Shown piece after piece: positions 33,690-45,069 of a stretch of 64,000 nt of DNA. The DNA lies in assembly GCF_033115175.1 (NCBI RefSeq), contig NC_084834.1, positions 12,311,294 to 12,375,293 of the forward strand, written 5' to 3'. A model generated the notes under the pieces. It searched no databases. It had not been told where the DNA came from and worked only from the letters and a program-made list of their open reading frames with translations. Position numbers and translations under genes: made by a program. Source of the stretch: Lepus europaeus. Taxonomy: Eukaryota; Chordata; Mammalia; Lagomorpha; Leporidae. Position 1 is the first letter of the stretch, and each line of letters starts with the position of its first letter.

Positions 33690-34690
33690 TTCATCTGTCA
33701 CCTATGCTCTTTTTTCAATTGCTTCCAACTTTGGAAGGATACAAAGGGTCATAGGTACTAATCGACAAAAACACCAACACTACTTGCCCCAGTTTTGGGG
33801 ATAAAGTGCACGTTGGAATCCAAAGGCAAGGGGGCCTATCTGACGGCTCCAGAACTTCAGTGACTGTCTCCATCTGGGCCCCAGACAACTTCCTTCTCTG
33901 ATTTACTTGCTACTTCACTGTGCTCCCCTCTTTGAAATATATGTTCTGTGTTTTTCATGTAAGTAATACAGTGTGAATAAACAAATATTTTTTTTGGAAT
34001 TACATGGGAGACAGAGAAACATACAAACCCAGCAGACTTGGTAGAAAAGCATGAGATAAGGGATATAAACCCATGGGGGCACAAAGGCTCAGGAGAGACT
34101 TCCGGGGATGGTGGGCCTGGGCCTGCACAGTGATCCTTCCTTCCCTTGATAAAGAAACTGGCACGGTGCTGGGACTCTTCCATTTTCTTGGCATGTTCAT
34201 GGATGTTACATTAGGAGAAAAAGGTGAAACTAGGAGTTTGTTTCCAAAACTGCTATATCTTTTTCTTTGACTGAATGAAGTTATCTTTTGCAATGGAGTG
34301 AGTTTTCCACCTGAAAATGAAATCAGTACCCAAGTTGTATTGACACAGTCTTCACAGTATCTCTCAAATACGTTAGCTTTTCTCTTTCCACTACTGTGCC
34401 TCCCCAGGCCCAGGCTATGGAACTATTGTTATTTTCAAATAATTCATTTTGGCTTTATTGGTCCTCTCTCCTTTTTTTATGCATGGGTGGATTTTCTGTA
34501 TTAATTATCTCCTCTTACCTTCTTTAAAAAGTCACTTGCTTGTTACATTTTTTTTTCTCACTGTTCTTTTAATTCCTTCAGCTAAGTTGAATGCTTAGCT
34601 CACTAATTTTCATTCTAACTTCTTTCTGATATGAATATTTGAAAATATGAATTTCTCGGTAAATGTAATTTTAGAGGTATTTTATACCTT
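33690..34690. other. AT-rich non-coding stretch
   Basis: No SINE in 1 kb and no repeat recognised. A minus frame at 33857-34183 has no motif. Confidence 0.4.
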
Positions 34691-35024
34691 TTTTAAAAGT
34701 TTTATTTATTTATTTGAAAGTCAGAGCTACAGAGAGAGAGGAGAGGCAGAGAGAGAGAGAGAGAGAGGTCTTCCATCCACTGGTTCACTCCCCTGACTTT
34801 TGGTCACATGGCTGGATCTGCACTGATCTGAAGCCAGGAGCCAAGAGCTTCTTCCTGGTCTCCCATGTGGGTGCAAGGGCCCAAGGACTTGGGTCATCTT
34901 CCACTGCTTTCCCGGGCCATAGCAGAGAGCTGGATTGGAAGTGGAGCAGCTGGGCCTCAAACTGGTGCCCGTATGAGATGCCGGCACTGCAGGCGGAGGC
35001 TTTACCCATTATGCCATAGCCCTG
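34691..35024 (-). mobile_element. C-repeat SINE, full length
   Basis: TTTTATTTATTTATTTGAAAG tail, head TTATGCCATAGCCCTG; target-like ATTTTATACCTTTTTT before and TTTCATACCTTTTTAT after. Confidence 0.94.
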
Positions 35025-35166
35025 TATTTCATACCTTTTTATGAATATCTTTAGGGCTGTTTAATCTTAAGAATTTTAGTTGATTTAAATGAATGCTTTT
35101 TGGCCCATCAATGGTATAGAAGTTGTCTTAACTGCTAGATATAGGATATGTCAGTTTAATTATAAT

Positions 35167-35350
35167 TTTTTTTAAGATTTATTTTATTTATTTGAAAGAG
35201 TTACAAAGAGAGGTAGAGCCAGAGCCAGAGAGAGAGAGAGAGAGAGAGAGAGGTCTTCCATACACTGGTTCACTCCCCAAATGACCACAATGGCCAGAAC
35301 TGCTGGCACTGCAGGCAGTGGCTTTACCCGCTACGCCACAGTGCCTGCCC
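35167..35350 (-). mobile_element. C-repeat SINE with body deletion
   Basis: Goes from ACCACAATGGCCAGAACTGC straight to TGGCACTGCAGGCAGTGGC, losing about 150 bases of body. Confidence 0.93.
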
Positions 35351-35432
35351 CTTAACAGTTTCTAAGCAAAACAAAGCAAAATAAAACAAAAAGGATAACG
35401 TGAGTGACTTTAGGAAGTGGCTGAGCTAATCT

Positions 35433-35458
35433 TTTATATATATATATATATATATATG
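35433..35458 (+). repeat. TA microsatellite
   Basis: About 12 TA units at the tail edge of the next SINE. Confidence 0.96.
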
Positions 35459-35712
35459 TTTTTTATTTGACAGGCAGAGTTAGACAGTGAGAGAGAGAGG
35501 TGCTGCGCTGATCCGAAGCCAGGAGCCAGGTGCTTCCTCCTGGTCTCCCATGCGGGTGCAGGGGTCCAAGCACTTGGGTCATCCTCCACTGACCTCCCAG
35601 GCCATAGAAGAGAGCTGGACTGGATGAGGAGCAACCGGGACAGAACCCGGTGCCCATATGGGATGCCGGCGCTGCAGGTGGAGGATTAACGAAGTGAGCC
35701 ACGGCACTGGCT
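35459..35712 (-). mobile_element. C-repeat SINE, GACAGGC type, short
   Basis: TTTTTTATTTGACAGGCAGAG tail, GA run joined directly to GGTGCTGCGCTGATCCG, so the segment carrying the CACTCC box is missing. Confidence 0.93.
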
Positions 35713-35779
35713 CTGAGCTCATTTTTGGAGTAGTTAATAGTTGGGCATTACCAGGGTGTAGGTCAGGCAGGGACGTGTG

Positions 35780-35793
35780 TGTGTGTGTGTGTC

Positions 35794-35827
<34 letters not shown>

Positions 35828-35830
35828 ATG
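35780..35830 (+). repeat. GT/CT/GT microsatellite
   Basis: GT run, then CT run, then GT run. Confidence 0.95.
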
Positions 35831-36192
35831 TGCATTTGCTTTTGACCTTTGCCTCCAATGGCAGAGACGTGCGTTTACCTAGGAGGCACCGGCAACATAC
35901 ATGAGACAGCCCCGGGAATCTGTGATAAGCCATACAGCCTCACTCTTGTACCTTCTCTGGGAAACGAAACTTAAAGCTTGGTGACTCAGCTGGTGCAGAG
36001 GGTGGCACCAAGGCTCTTCCTGAGCTAGGAGGAAGCTCAGCCTGCCCTCCCATGTGTTTGCAGGTCCCACAGCACCCCGTAACTGCTGCTGGCTGTTGCA
36101 CGTGGAAGGGAGAACTACAGACCACAGGTAGGGGGTTTGGTGCCTGTGTGAAGGAAATGGTGAACAAATGACAGCATGCATTTTGTGACCAT

Positions 36193-36236
36193 TTTTTAAA
36201 AAGATTTATTTCATTTATTTGAAAAGCAGAGAGAGA
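36193..36236 (-). mobile_element. C-repeat SINE, tail part, split by another SINE
   Basis: TTTTTTAAAAAGATTTATTTC and GAAAAGCAGAGAGAG; the rest of this copy resumes at 36617. Confidence 0.85.
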
Positions 36237-36252
36237 GATATATATATATCTT

Positions 36253-36498
36253 GGGGCTGGCGCTGTGGAAGAGCAGGTAAAGCCGCCGCCTGCAGTGCTG
36301 GCATCCCATATGGGTGCCAGTTCGAGTTCCGGCTGCTCCACCTCCGATCCAGCTCTCTGCCATGGCCTGAGATAGCAGTAGAAGATGGCCCAAGTCCTTG
36401 GGTCCCTGCACCCATGTGGGAGACCAGGAAGAAGCTCCTTTAGATCAGCGCAGCTCCAGCCATTGTAGCCAACTGGGGAGCGAACCAGTGGATGGAAG

Positions 36499-36558
<60 letters not shown>

Positions 36559-36607
36559 CTCCTCTCTTTGTGTAACTCTGCCTTTAAAATAAATAAATAA
36601 ATCTTTT
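36253..36607 (+). mobile_element. C-repeat SINE nested inside another SINE
   Basis: Head GGGGCTGGCGCTGTGGAAGAG, 28 or so CT units at 36500-36554, tail with AAATAAATAAATAAATC. Confidence 0.95.
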
Positions 36608-36616
36608 TTTTTTTTA

Positions 36617-36800
36617 AGAGAGAGCTTCCATTTTCTGGTTCATTCTCCCAATGACTGCAACAGCTGGGGCTGGGCCAGGCATCCTCCTTAGCAGGGAGCT
36701 GGAATAGAAGCAGAGCAGTCAGGACTTGAACCGGCACTCTGATATGGAATGCTGGTGCCACAAGTGGTGGCTTAACCTACTGTGCCACAGTGCCAGCCCC
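36617..36800 (-). mobile_element. C-repeat SINE, remainder of split copy
   Basis: From AAGAGAGAGCTTCC through GGGCTGGGCCAGGC to GCCACAGTGCCAGCCCC. Confidence 0.88.
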
Positions 36801-36867
36801 AGGGGCTACTGAACTTTTAAGAAGCACAAGTGGTATTGGAAGATGTGTGGGGAAGGAGGGCTTGGAT

Positions 36868-36968
36868 GGGAGAAACTCAGCTCTTCTGTTTCTTAGCTGC
36901 AAGACCTTGGACAAGCTGAAAACCTCCCCGATCTTCTGATTACTTACCTGTAAAACTCAGGACTACAA
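36868..36968 (+). mobile_element. MIR fragment
   Basis: TTAGCTGCAAGACCTTGGACAAG followed by CCTGTAAAACTCAGGA has the MIR core order. Confidence 0.65.
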
Positions 36969-37157
36969 GAGGATGTGTAGGAAACCACAGGCTGTTCTAT
37001 TAAAGCAAGAACTGATATGTGCAAAATACCAACTTTAAATGCTTCTTTACCAAAAAGCAAAGAAGGAGACATCAATGAGATTACATGCTGTAGGGTCTTT
37101 CCTTAGTTCTATGGTTGGGATAATAGGGGGGAAGGGGCATTTGAGGAAAACTGATTT

Positions 37158-37465
37158 TTAAGAAATTTTATTTACTTATTTGAGAGGTAAGGAGAGAGAG
37201 CGGGAACTCCCGTCTGCCAGCTTACTCTTCCAATGCCTGCAGCGGTCAGCTGGGCTAGGCTGAGGTCAGCAGCTGGGAGCCCCATCCGGGTCTCCCAAAT
37301 GGGAGGCAGGAACGCGACTACCTGAGCCGCCAGGTGCTGATCCATGGGGTTTGCATCAACAGGAAGCAGGAAGCAGGAGCAGAGCCAGGCCTCGTTCCCA
37401 GGTGCTCTATATGAACTGTGGCCATCCCAGGTGGTGGCTTAGCCACTGGGTCAGATGCCCACCCT
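37158..37465 (-). mobile_element. Diverged C-repeat SINE
   Basis: TTTTATTTACTTATTTGAGAGG tail, CAATGCCTGCAGCGG, head GGGTCAGATGCCCACCC. Confidence 0.85.
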
Positions 37466-37689
37466 GGAAGCTGACGATTGTACAGATCTTACAGGTGCAG
37501 ACCAATGTGGATGTCTGAGTATGGCCACTAGTTCCTTCTCGATGGAATTCATGAGTGGGCTTGATAGAATCATGTTTATGCCTGTTCTATCTGGAGACGA
37601 GGGAGGGTTTTGATTCCCTTTTAGAGGCTCACATTGAGCAAGCTTGGGGCAGGTGCTTCGTTCCAACTCTGCCTTCTCAGATCTCCTGT

Positions 37690-38045
37690 TGACCTCCTAA
37701 CTGTTGACCTCCTAATGCTGTTCTCTTCCTGGAATGCTTTATCCTGCTCCCACCTACCAACCTCCTAATCCATTCTCAAGCTGAAGTTCAAATATTGCAT
37801 AACCTGAGAAGTCTTACTCAGCTGTCCCAAGCACTTCCTGATTTAAGCTTCCACAGCGTCAGGTCCGTCCCCTAGCTTATACCACAGCACTCATGCTGCC
37901 TTGTGATGGATCTGCTAACTTATCTTTCTACTTCTCCAGACCACGCCCTTTCTGGAGTTGATGTCTTCAAGGCTACTGCCTAGAATAGTGTCTGACATTG
38001 TAGTAAATGTCCCCTAAATGATGATTGAGTAAATTAACTAATGAA
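37690..38045 (+). mobile_element. L2 3' end
   Basis: TTCCTGGAATGCTTTATCC, AGCACTCATGCTGCC, GCCTAGAATAGTGTCTGACA and GATGATTGAGTAAATTAAC follow the L2 3' end in order. Confidence 0.8.
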
Positions 38046-38209
38046 GTCGGTATTCATCAAGATGAAATTATATTTATAGGAAACTTTACTTTCTGAAAAA
38101 AAAAAAACAAGAGCCAGGAAGTGCTGAAAATTTATGGATTTGTGGCAGAAATGGTCAGCACTTTTACATCTTCCCATTTTCTATTTATACGCTTTTGCTT
38201 TTAGCAGGA

Positions 38210-38285
38210 AGCTAGTTTTTAACTTTTTAAAGACAAAGGGACTCAGGCACAGAGAGATAAAATGATTTCTCAGTTATGCAATCGT
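38210..38285 (-). mobile_element. MIR fragment
   Basis: ACTCAGGCACAGAGAGATAA and ATGATTTCTCAG match the antisense MIR core. Confidence 0.55.
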
Positions 38286-38726
38286 TGACTCTTCCCGATG
38301 ATGATAGTATTGGGTGAGGAATCGTAAGATCCTTCCAACGCTCATTGACACGGATGATGGCATAGGACTTCTGTTGAAAGACCAAGAGCTGCTGGGTCAC
38401 CTTTTAGGAGGAGAGTGATAAAGGCCTGAGGAGGAAAAGAAAGACAGGAAATTGAGGAGAAGAACAGAGGTCGCAGTGGGATTATTATAGGATGGAGTAG
38501 CTGTGGCTATATTTAGACACCAAGGGGAAGAAGCCAGGTAAAAAAAAGTGGGGGAGGAGAACATGTGGAAGAGGGAGGCAACCTTTAGACAAGGTCCAGG
38601 AGAGAGCAGGTGTGGACGAGGGAACACAAAGGGAACAGTTTATGCAAGACAGAAGCCAATAGAAATCGACTGTGGCTATCAGAGAGGAGAAAGGGAGGGG
38701 GTGAAGGCACATGTGTGAAGGCACTT
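38286..38726. other. Non-coding stretch
   Basis: G/A-rich; the Pro/Ser-rich minus frames reflect this. Nothing recognised. Confidence 0.4.
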
Positions 38727-38845
38727 CCAAAACTTAGTGGAAAATGGAATTTCAAATTCACTTTGTTTTGGCACAAGATATTTGAAATCCATGCATAGTT
38801 TTTTTCATAATACACATTTCCACAAACTTTTTGGAGATCCTAATG
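38727..38845 (-). repeat. Short inverted-repeat element
   Basis: CACTTCCAAAACTTAGTGGA and CCACAAACTTTTTGGAGATCC termini, inner TTTGAAATCCATGCATAG box. Confidence 0.8.
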
Positions 38846-38889
38846 CTTATATATGAAGGATTGTGGCAGGCAATCGAGCCTCACAGAAT

Positions 38890-39200
38890 GTGTCTTGGGA
38901 TGAGTGTTTAGCATAGTGTTAAGACACCCACGTTCCACATGGGAGGACCTGGGTTTGGTTCCTGGCTCCTGCTTCTGTTTCCAGCTTCCTGCCAATGCAG
39001 ATCCTGGAAGCAACAGTGATGGCTCCAGTAGTTAGGTCTCTGCCACCCACTTGGGATACCTGGCCTGAGTTCCTAGCTCCTGGCTTCTACCCAGCCCAGC
39101 CCTTCCATTGCCCGCATTTGGGAAGTGAACCAGTGGATGTGTGTGCGCGCTCTCTCTCTCTTCTCTTTCTATCTCTCAAGTAAATAAATAAAATAAAAAA
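38890..39200 (+). mobile_element. Old C-repeat SINE
   Basis: CCTGGCTCCTGCTTCTG, CCACTTGGGATACCTGG, GTGAACCAGTGGATG, CT run and AAATAAATAAAATAAAA tail; the head is unusual (GTGTTAAGACACCCACG). Confidence 0.85.
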
Positions 39201-40168
39201 AGAACTGTGTCCTAATAGTGCATGATAAATCATCAGTACGGAAAGCCAGCATGATATTCTCTGAAATGTTATGCTGGTCAAGGTACCCGCTGTACTGTGG
39301 TAGTGAACAGGAAATTTAACAGAGCCCTGAGAAAAAAGTGACATTCTTCCTAGGTAAATGTGTGCTACTTTCTATCTTCTTTATGAGTAAGAGTAGAAAA
39401 CAAATGGATTTACCAGTGTGGCAGCCCCATGACAAGTGCCAGAGGCTATAGTGATGTGCTTCAGTACAAAGCAGGTGTGCTCGAATGGGCATCCATTTGT
39501 TTGATTTTTTTCGGTAGGCTGTTCACTGCTCTCACGTCCATGACTTCTCCCCTTTAGCCTTATATTTGCTACCGGCATCCCTTGTTTAGCACCTTCGTGA
39601 TCTACTTGCAAAGGCACCCTCAGTCCTGAGGAAATGCAGTAGCCAGCCCCTCAGTCCCTCTGCCATCTGAGCTATTTCCTCGTGGAGCAGGGACTGCACT
39701 TTTCACATAGGCGGTGTTAGGGAGGAGCTCTGGGTGACTGCCTGGAGTCAGTGGAAGGGGTAGGGACAGGTCTCCGGGAAAGTGAACCTCATTTGGTGGC
39801 GTGGCTCATGGACGTGGAGCGAGCAGAGGCTGTTATCCCTTGGCAAGAGGGGGCGGGCAGCTTCATCAGCCTAGAGAATTTTTGAGGGATTGGGGGTTCA
39901 ACATGCATGAGATTGTTGACCTAAATACCCATCCTACACTTTTTTTTTCCTATCAAGAAAAAAAATGGACACCTGCCAAGGCTGTGTATGAGATTCTAAG
40001 CATGATTTTCATCACACTGCCCTGAGCAGTAGGGAGAGGAGAGCCTGCCTTCAAATATTTGTCTTGAGGTGTTCTGAATTCAGGACACACCTTAAGTTGG
40101 CTGGTGGATGCCCTCTTTGTGAAAATTTTCTGGTGTTATGGATGGAAGAAAATCATTACTGCTCCCAT
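39201..40168. other. Non-coding stretch
   Basis: No repeat or exon recognised in about 970 bases. Confidence 0.4.
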
Positions 40169-40169
40169 A

Positions 40170-40513
40170 ATTTTTTTTTAGAAATTTATTTATTTGAAAG
40201 TCAGAGTTACAGAGAGAAGGAGAGGCAGAGAGAGAGGGAGAGCGAGAGAGAGCAAGCGCTTCCATCTGCTGGTTCCCTCCCCAATTGGCAGCAATGGCCA
40301 GAGCTAAGCCGATCTGAAGCCAGGAGCCAGGAGCTTCTTCCGGGTATCCCATGCAGGTGCAGGGGCCCAAGGACCTGGGCCATCTTCCACTGCTTTCCCA
40401 GGTCACAGCAGAGAGCTGGATCAGAAGTGGAGCAGCTGGGGCTTGAACCGGTGCCCATATGGGGTGCTGGCATTGCAGGTGGCGGCTTTACCTGCTATGC
40501 CACAGCCCCGACC
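40170..40513 (-). mobile_element. C-repeat SINE, AATAAA type, first of a serial pair
   Basis: T run, GAAATTTATTTATTTGAAAG, head GCCACAGCCCCGACC. CTGCTCCCATA on both sides (40159 and 40516). Confidence 0.95.
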
Positions 40514-40526
40514 CCTGCTCCCATAC

Positions 40527-40860
40527 TTTTTTTTTTTAATTTTTGACAGGTAGAGTGGACCTTGAGAGAGAGAGAGACAGAGAGAAAGGTCTTCCTTTGC
40601 CATTGGTTCACCCTCCAATGGCCACCGCGGCTGGCGCACCACGCTGATCCGAAGGCAGGAGCCAGGTGCTTCCTCCTGGTCTCCCATGGGGTGCAGGGCC
40701 CAAGGACTTGGGCCTTCCTCCACTGCACTCTCGGGCCATAGCAGAGAGCTGGCCTGGAAGAGGGGCAACCGGGACAGAATTCAGTGCCCCAACCGGGACT
40801 AGAACCCGATGTGCCGGCGCCGCAAGGCAGAGGATTAGCCTATTGAGCCATGGCGCCGGC
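40527..40860 (-). mobile_element. C-repeat SINE, GACAGGC type, second of a serial pair
   Basis: T run, TTTTTGACAGGTAGAGTGGAC, head GAGCCATGGCGCCGGC, then a third CTGCTCCCAT at 40861. Confidence 0.96.
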
Positions 40861-40870
40861 CTGCTCCCAT

Positions 40871-41866
40871 TCTTTCAAGTGCTGTAGCTAAAGCATTTTT
40901 TTCAGTGCCTTACCCTCCAGCTGTGCTTCACTAGAATTAAGCACAGAGTAAAGCATTAGCGACTGTGATCCTGCTGTGTGCCAAGGCTATGGGCACCTGT
41001 CTTAGCCCCAGCAACGGGATCACCATGCACCTTCCATCAGGGAGGGATCCAGCTGCAAGATTCAGTCCTGAAGATAGACTCTCAATGACCACTCCTGATC
41101 TCAATGCTCTTGGTCAAGGTTCCCAAGAAAGCAGAGACTGAGATCTAAAAAAAAAATGTGCTAATAGTTTATTAAGACGTGCAGTTTCAGGAAATCCAAG
41201 GTCAAGAAGAATGAGGTGGAGCAAGAGGAAGAGCCAACACAGAGGTGCAGCACAGAGGTGTTCATGGCTTAGTGTCCAGCACAGCTAATAATTCATTCCC
41301 TTGGGGTCATCTTGCAAGAGGCCATTTAAAGTGGGGTGGGCATTTGACCCAGCAATGAAGACCCCAATTAGGATGACCGCATCCCGCAGTTGAGTGCCTG
41401 GACTTAAGAATGACCTTCAACTCCCGAGAGCAGGTGTGCTTCAGTATACAGTGACGTGATGAGCTCTTCCCGCCAGCAGACACTGTCTCACTGTTGGCAC
41501 CTCTGCTGGGGCCGCTCCTGCAGTATTTCCTGTTGAAAGGACACATAAAGCGAGGGCACATACGCTGATTCGAGTAAGAGAGTGCACGTTTCAGAACCTC
41601 AGCTGAGGACGTCACGAAAGTCACTGAGTGCGCAGAAACCAACAAATCCCTAATTTTAATTGGATGCTAATTCAGGGTAAGCTGGCTGACTATGCGCTCA
41701 ACTCTGAGAGAGAATATGATTACTAACACTTCAAATGCTGCGAATTTGTCTTTGGAGACTCTTCCAAAAGGAAGGTGCAAACAGAACTTTCTACTATTTT
41801 CTAGATTTCTTGCTTCACATTCTTCTGTAGACATTATTTTTTTCTCTCTGTAAATGTGACTTTCAT
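40871..41866. other. Non-coding stretch
   Basis: Nothing recognised. No TATA or clear ISRE seen in the 1.7 kb before coding exon 1 outside the SINE. Confidence 0.4.
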
Positions 41867-41867
41867 G

Positions 41868-41995
41868 CATGAGAGTACTTTAAAAAGTTTGTGGGAAATG
41901 TTTATTATGAAAAAACCATGCATGGATCTCATTGCTTTTACACAAAAAAAAGTCCTTTTAGTTCAATTTTTCACAGGCTTTTTGAAGCAGCTTCA
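41868..41995 (+). repeat. Short inverted-repeat element, full copy
   Basis: TACTTTAAAAAGTTTGTGGG and TTCACAGGCTTTTTGAAGC termini, ACCATGCATGGATCTCA inside. Confidence 0.85.
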
Positions 41996-42043
41996 GGTAT
42001 TTTCAGAAGTATTTTGTGCCATGCAGTGGTGCCAAACCATCTT

Positions 42044-42375
42044 TTTTTTTTTTTTTTTTAAGATTTATTTGCTTATTTGAAAGTCGGAGTTACACACAGA
42101 GAGAAGGAGAGGCAGGGGGGGAGGTCTTCCATCCACTGATTCACTCCCCAGTTGGTCACAACGCCTGGAGCTGTGCCGATCCAGAGCCAGGAGCTTCTTC
42201 TGGGTCTCCCACGTGGGTGCAGGGGCCCAAGGACTCAGGCCATCCGCCACTGCTTTCCCAGGCCATAGCAGAGAGCTGGATCAGAAGTGGAGCAGCTGGG
42301 GCTTGAACCAGCGCCCATATGGGATGCTGGCACTGCAGGCAGCAGCTTAACTCGCTATGCCACAGTGCCGTCCCC
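42044..42375 (-). mobile_element. C-repeat SINE, 200 bases before coding exon 1
   Basis: T run, AAGATTTATTTGCTTATTTG, head GCCACAGTGCCGTCCCC; ACCATCTT target at 42036 and 42378. Confidence 0.95.
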
Positions 42376-42572
42376 ACACCATCTTCTCTTGAATGACTTT
42401 GCAGCGAACATATTTGGGGGAAGGATTATGAAAAATATCCTCTTGAGTAAATACGAACTGGGAAGATTTAGAGAGAGAAGGAATAAAGCAGATGTTACTT
42501 TTGAAAGAGTGAACTATCGTGATATCTTATTTTTAAAGAAATGGGTGATGCTTAATAGGTTTGCTTTTATAG

Positions 42573-42834
42573 ATCATGGCTACTGCACCTGCTGTGGCAG
42601 GTGAAAAGTCAAGCTCCAGTGACAGTGACAGTGATACTGAAAATGATAGCTCCGAAGCCAGTGAGACCACGGAGAGCGTGTCCTCCTTTGATCAGTTTGA
42701 AGAAGAAGATGACCTGAGCTCAGAAGGCGTCGTAGAAGAGCCGACTTCCAGGCAGCTGCAGTTTGAAATGAATGAAGAGACACCTCCAGGAGCTGAAGCT
42801 ACAGTTGAGAACAGCTGTCAGTTGGGAGAATCAG
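42573..42834 (+). CDS. DDX60: Coding exon 1: start codon and acidic Ser-rich extension
   Basis: Acceptor TTTTATAG, three untranslated bases, then ATG at 42576 in a strong Kozak context; donor TCAG|GTGAGG; leaves phase 1. It encodes residues 1-86 plus one base. Residues about 10-55 are a low-complexity run of Ser, Asp, Glu and Thr with many S-x-x-D/E sites of CK2 type; the rest is Glu-rich and probably disordered. I do not recall this segment in human DDX60 or DDX60L, whose N-terminus begins near the residues encoded by the next exon. The phase match to exon 2 and the biased, stop-free frame argue that it is coding. It may be a lineage-specific or alternative first coding exon. Confidence 0.75.
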
Positions 42835-45023
42835 GTGAGGGATTATCCATGCATGCGAGTTTCTTACATGCTTCTCCTTCTCTTTGGGAAAAGATTTATT
42901 TATTTATTTCCAAGGTAGAATGACACAGCAGAGAAGAAGAGATACAGAGGGGGAGATGGGGAAAAGGAGAGTGGAAAGAGAGAGGTCGATCAATCTTTCT
43001 TTCGCTAGTTCACTCCCCAAATGGCCTCAATAGGCAGGACTAAGCCAGGAGTCAGGAACTCCCTCTGGGTCTCCCACGTGGGTGCAGGGGCCTAAGCACT
43101 TGGGCCACCCTCTGCTGCTTTCCCAGGAGCATTGTCAGGGAGCTGGATGGGAAGTGGAGCAGCCGGGACTCGAACTGATGCCTAGATGGCCTGCTAGCGC
43201 TGCAGGCTGGGACTTTAGCCCACTGCGTCACAGTGCCGCACCGTGGCAGAACTTTTGAAGGTAGATACAGATATTTAGAAATTTATATAACCATTTATTT
43301 AACATCTCTCTCTTTCTCTGTCTCTCCATATAAAATATTCACATGAATTGACTTTGGAAGTGGCACATTGTTCAAGTTTTGTTTACATGTGTATTTTTGC
43401 AGATTTGTTAAAAAATTTATGTATATCATAAAATTCATTTGTGACTGAGAATTTATGAAAAAACTCATTTCAAAACTGTATGATTTGGCTGCCCTGGCCC
43501 ACAATCATTCTGTTAGTGAGTGGGGTAGGCAGGCTGTCTTTATGGAGACAGCGATGTGTCTTTGACATTCTTAGGAACGTTCCGTTGATGTGTTTGCGCT
43601 TTGCATAAAATACAAATATAGTCAAAGGTATCAGCAGAAATTGTCTTTTAAAACTGAATATGAGGGGTTAGTGTTGTGTCACAGCAGGTTAAGCTGCTGC
43701 CTGCAATGCCAGCATCCCCTGTGAGCACCAGTTCAAGTCCTGGCTGCTCCACTTCCAATCCAGCTCCCTGCAAACGTGCCTGGGAAAGCAATGGAAGATG
43801 GCCCCGATGTTGGGGCCCCTGCTATCATGTGGGAGACTTAAGCAGAGTTCTGCGCTCCTGGGTCGATCTCTCCCTCCCTCTCTGTTGCTCTGCCTTACAA
43901 ATAAATCTTAAAAAAATGAATATTAAACCTCTGTTATTTATTTTGAAAGGCCTTATTGAATGTGGGGAAATTCTAAAGAAACTCTCCAGGCTCCTTTGGT
44001 ACTACCTGTCAAAATCCGAGTAAGTATAACACAAATAGTTCAAAGTCATACATCACTGCATGCTATTTCCCTATGCATGGCGTATTTTATTTTATTTTTT
44101 AAATATTCTTCCTTCTAAGTTGTTTTGTGTAACCTTCCAATGGGGCAAAAAATTAATGTTATTAAAAATAGAGAAATCTTTCCTTGGGAAATGTTATGGT
44201 CTAAGTCATTCAGGAGCCAGGAGTAAGTTATTAAAGAATTTGAAGAGGGGTGTAAGTGGAGAAAAGACTCAATTTTCTTTTAATACTGCACAATAAAAAG
44301 TAGCTGTTTCACTGACATTGTATTCCATTTAAAACACTGCGCAAGTTTCATGAAACTTGGCACAAGTTGACCAATGGTTAAACATTATATAATATCAGCA
44401 ACGATGACTGCACCAAGCCAGTGTGTTGTGTTGTTTTCCTGACAATCATTTGTGTGTGCTTGTTAATGTGCTAGGGACTTTGCACACCACAGTGAAGAGA
44501 GTAAAAATGTCCTGCCACTGGTGGTTTATTGAGTCTAATCTTGGCATTTGGTGCCACATTCCATTTTCTCAATTAATTTACAATAGAATAAGTTTAGAAT
44601 CAAAATGGAATTTATAATACTACAATACCAATTGTATTCAACTACAAAGTAAAATAAAAACTCAAAACATTCTTTATAACAAGCATATTTTAAGTATAGA
44701 TTATGGCCTAAGCATATTTTGGTTCTAACCACTCATGTTTATCTCATCAATCCTCACAGCAATTGTATGAAGGATTAGCTGCTCTGAATTCTTTTTTTTT
44801 TGCAAGTCAAGAAACTGTAGCACAGGATAGACAAGCAACTTGTCTAAAGTCACATAGGACCAGGCTTAGAATCCAGAGCATTTGGTCTTAGCCAAAACAT
44901 TATGTGTTGAAATTTGCAGAAAGTGAATTCTGAAAGAATACATAGAGAGTTAACATTTTCCTACTGTGTTTGAGTTTTTAGTTTGAGAGGAGCAGGATGG
45001 AAAAGAGAGAGAGAGGGAGAGAG

Positions 45024-45069
<46 letters not shown>

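Noticed and set aside
42616..42990. Continuation of the exon 1 frame to 42923
   Set aside because: The extra 29 codons run into an intronic SINE; the GTGAGG donor at 42835 restores phase with exon 2.
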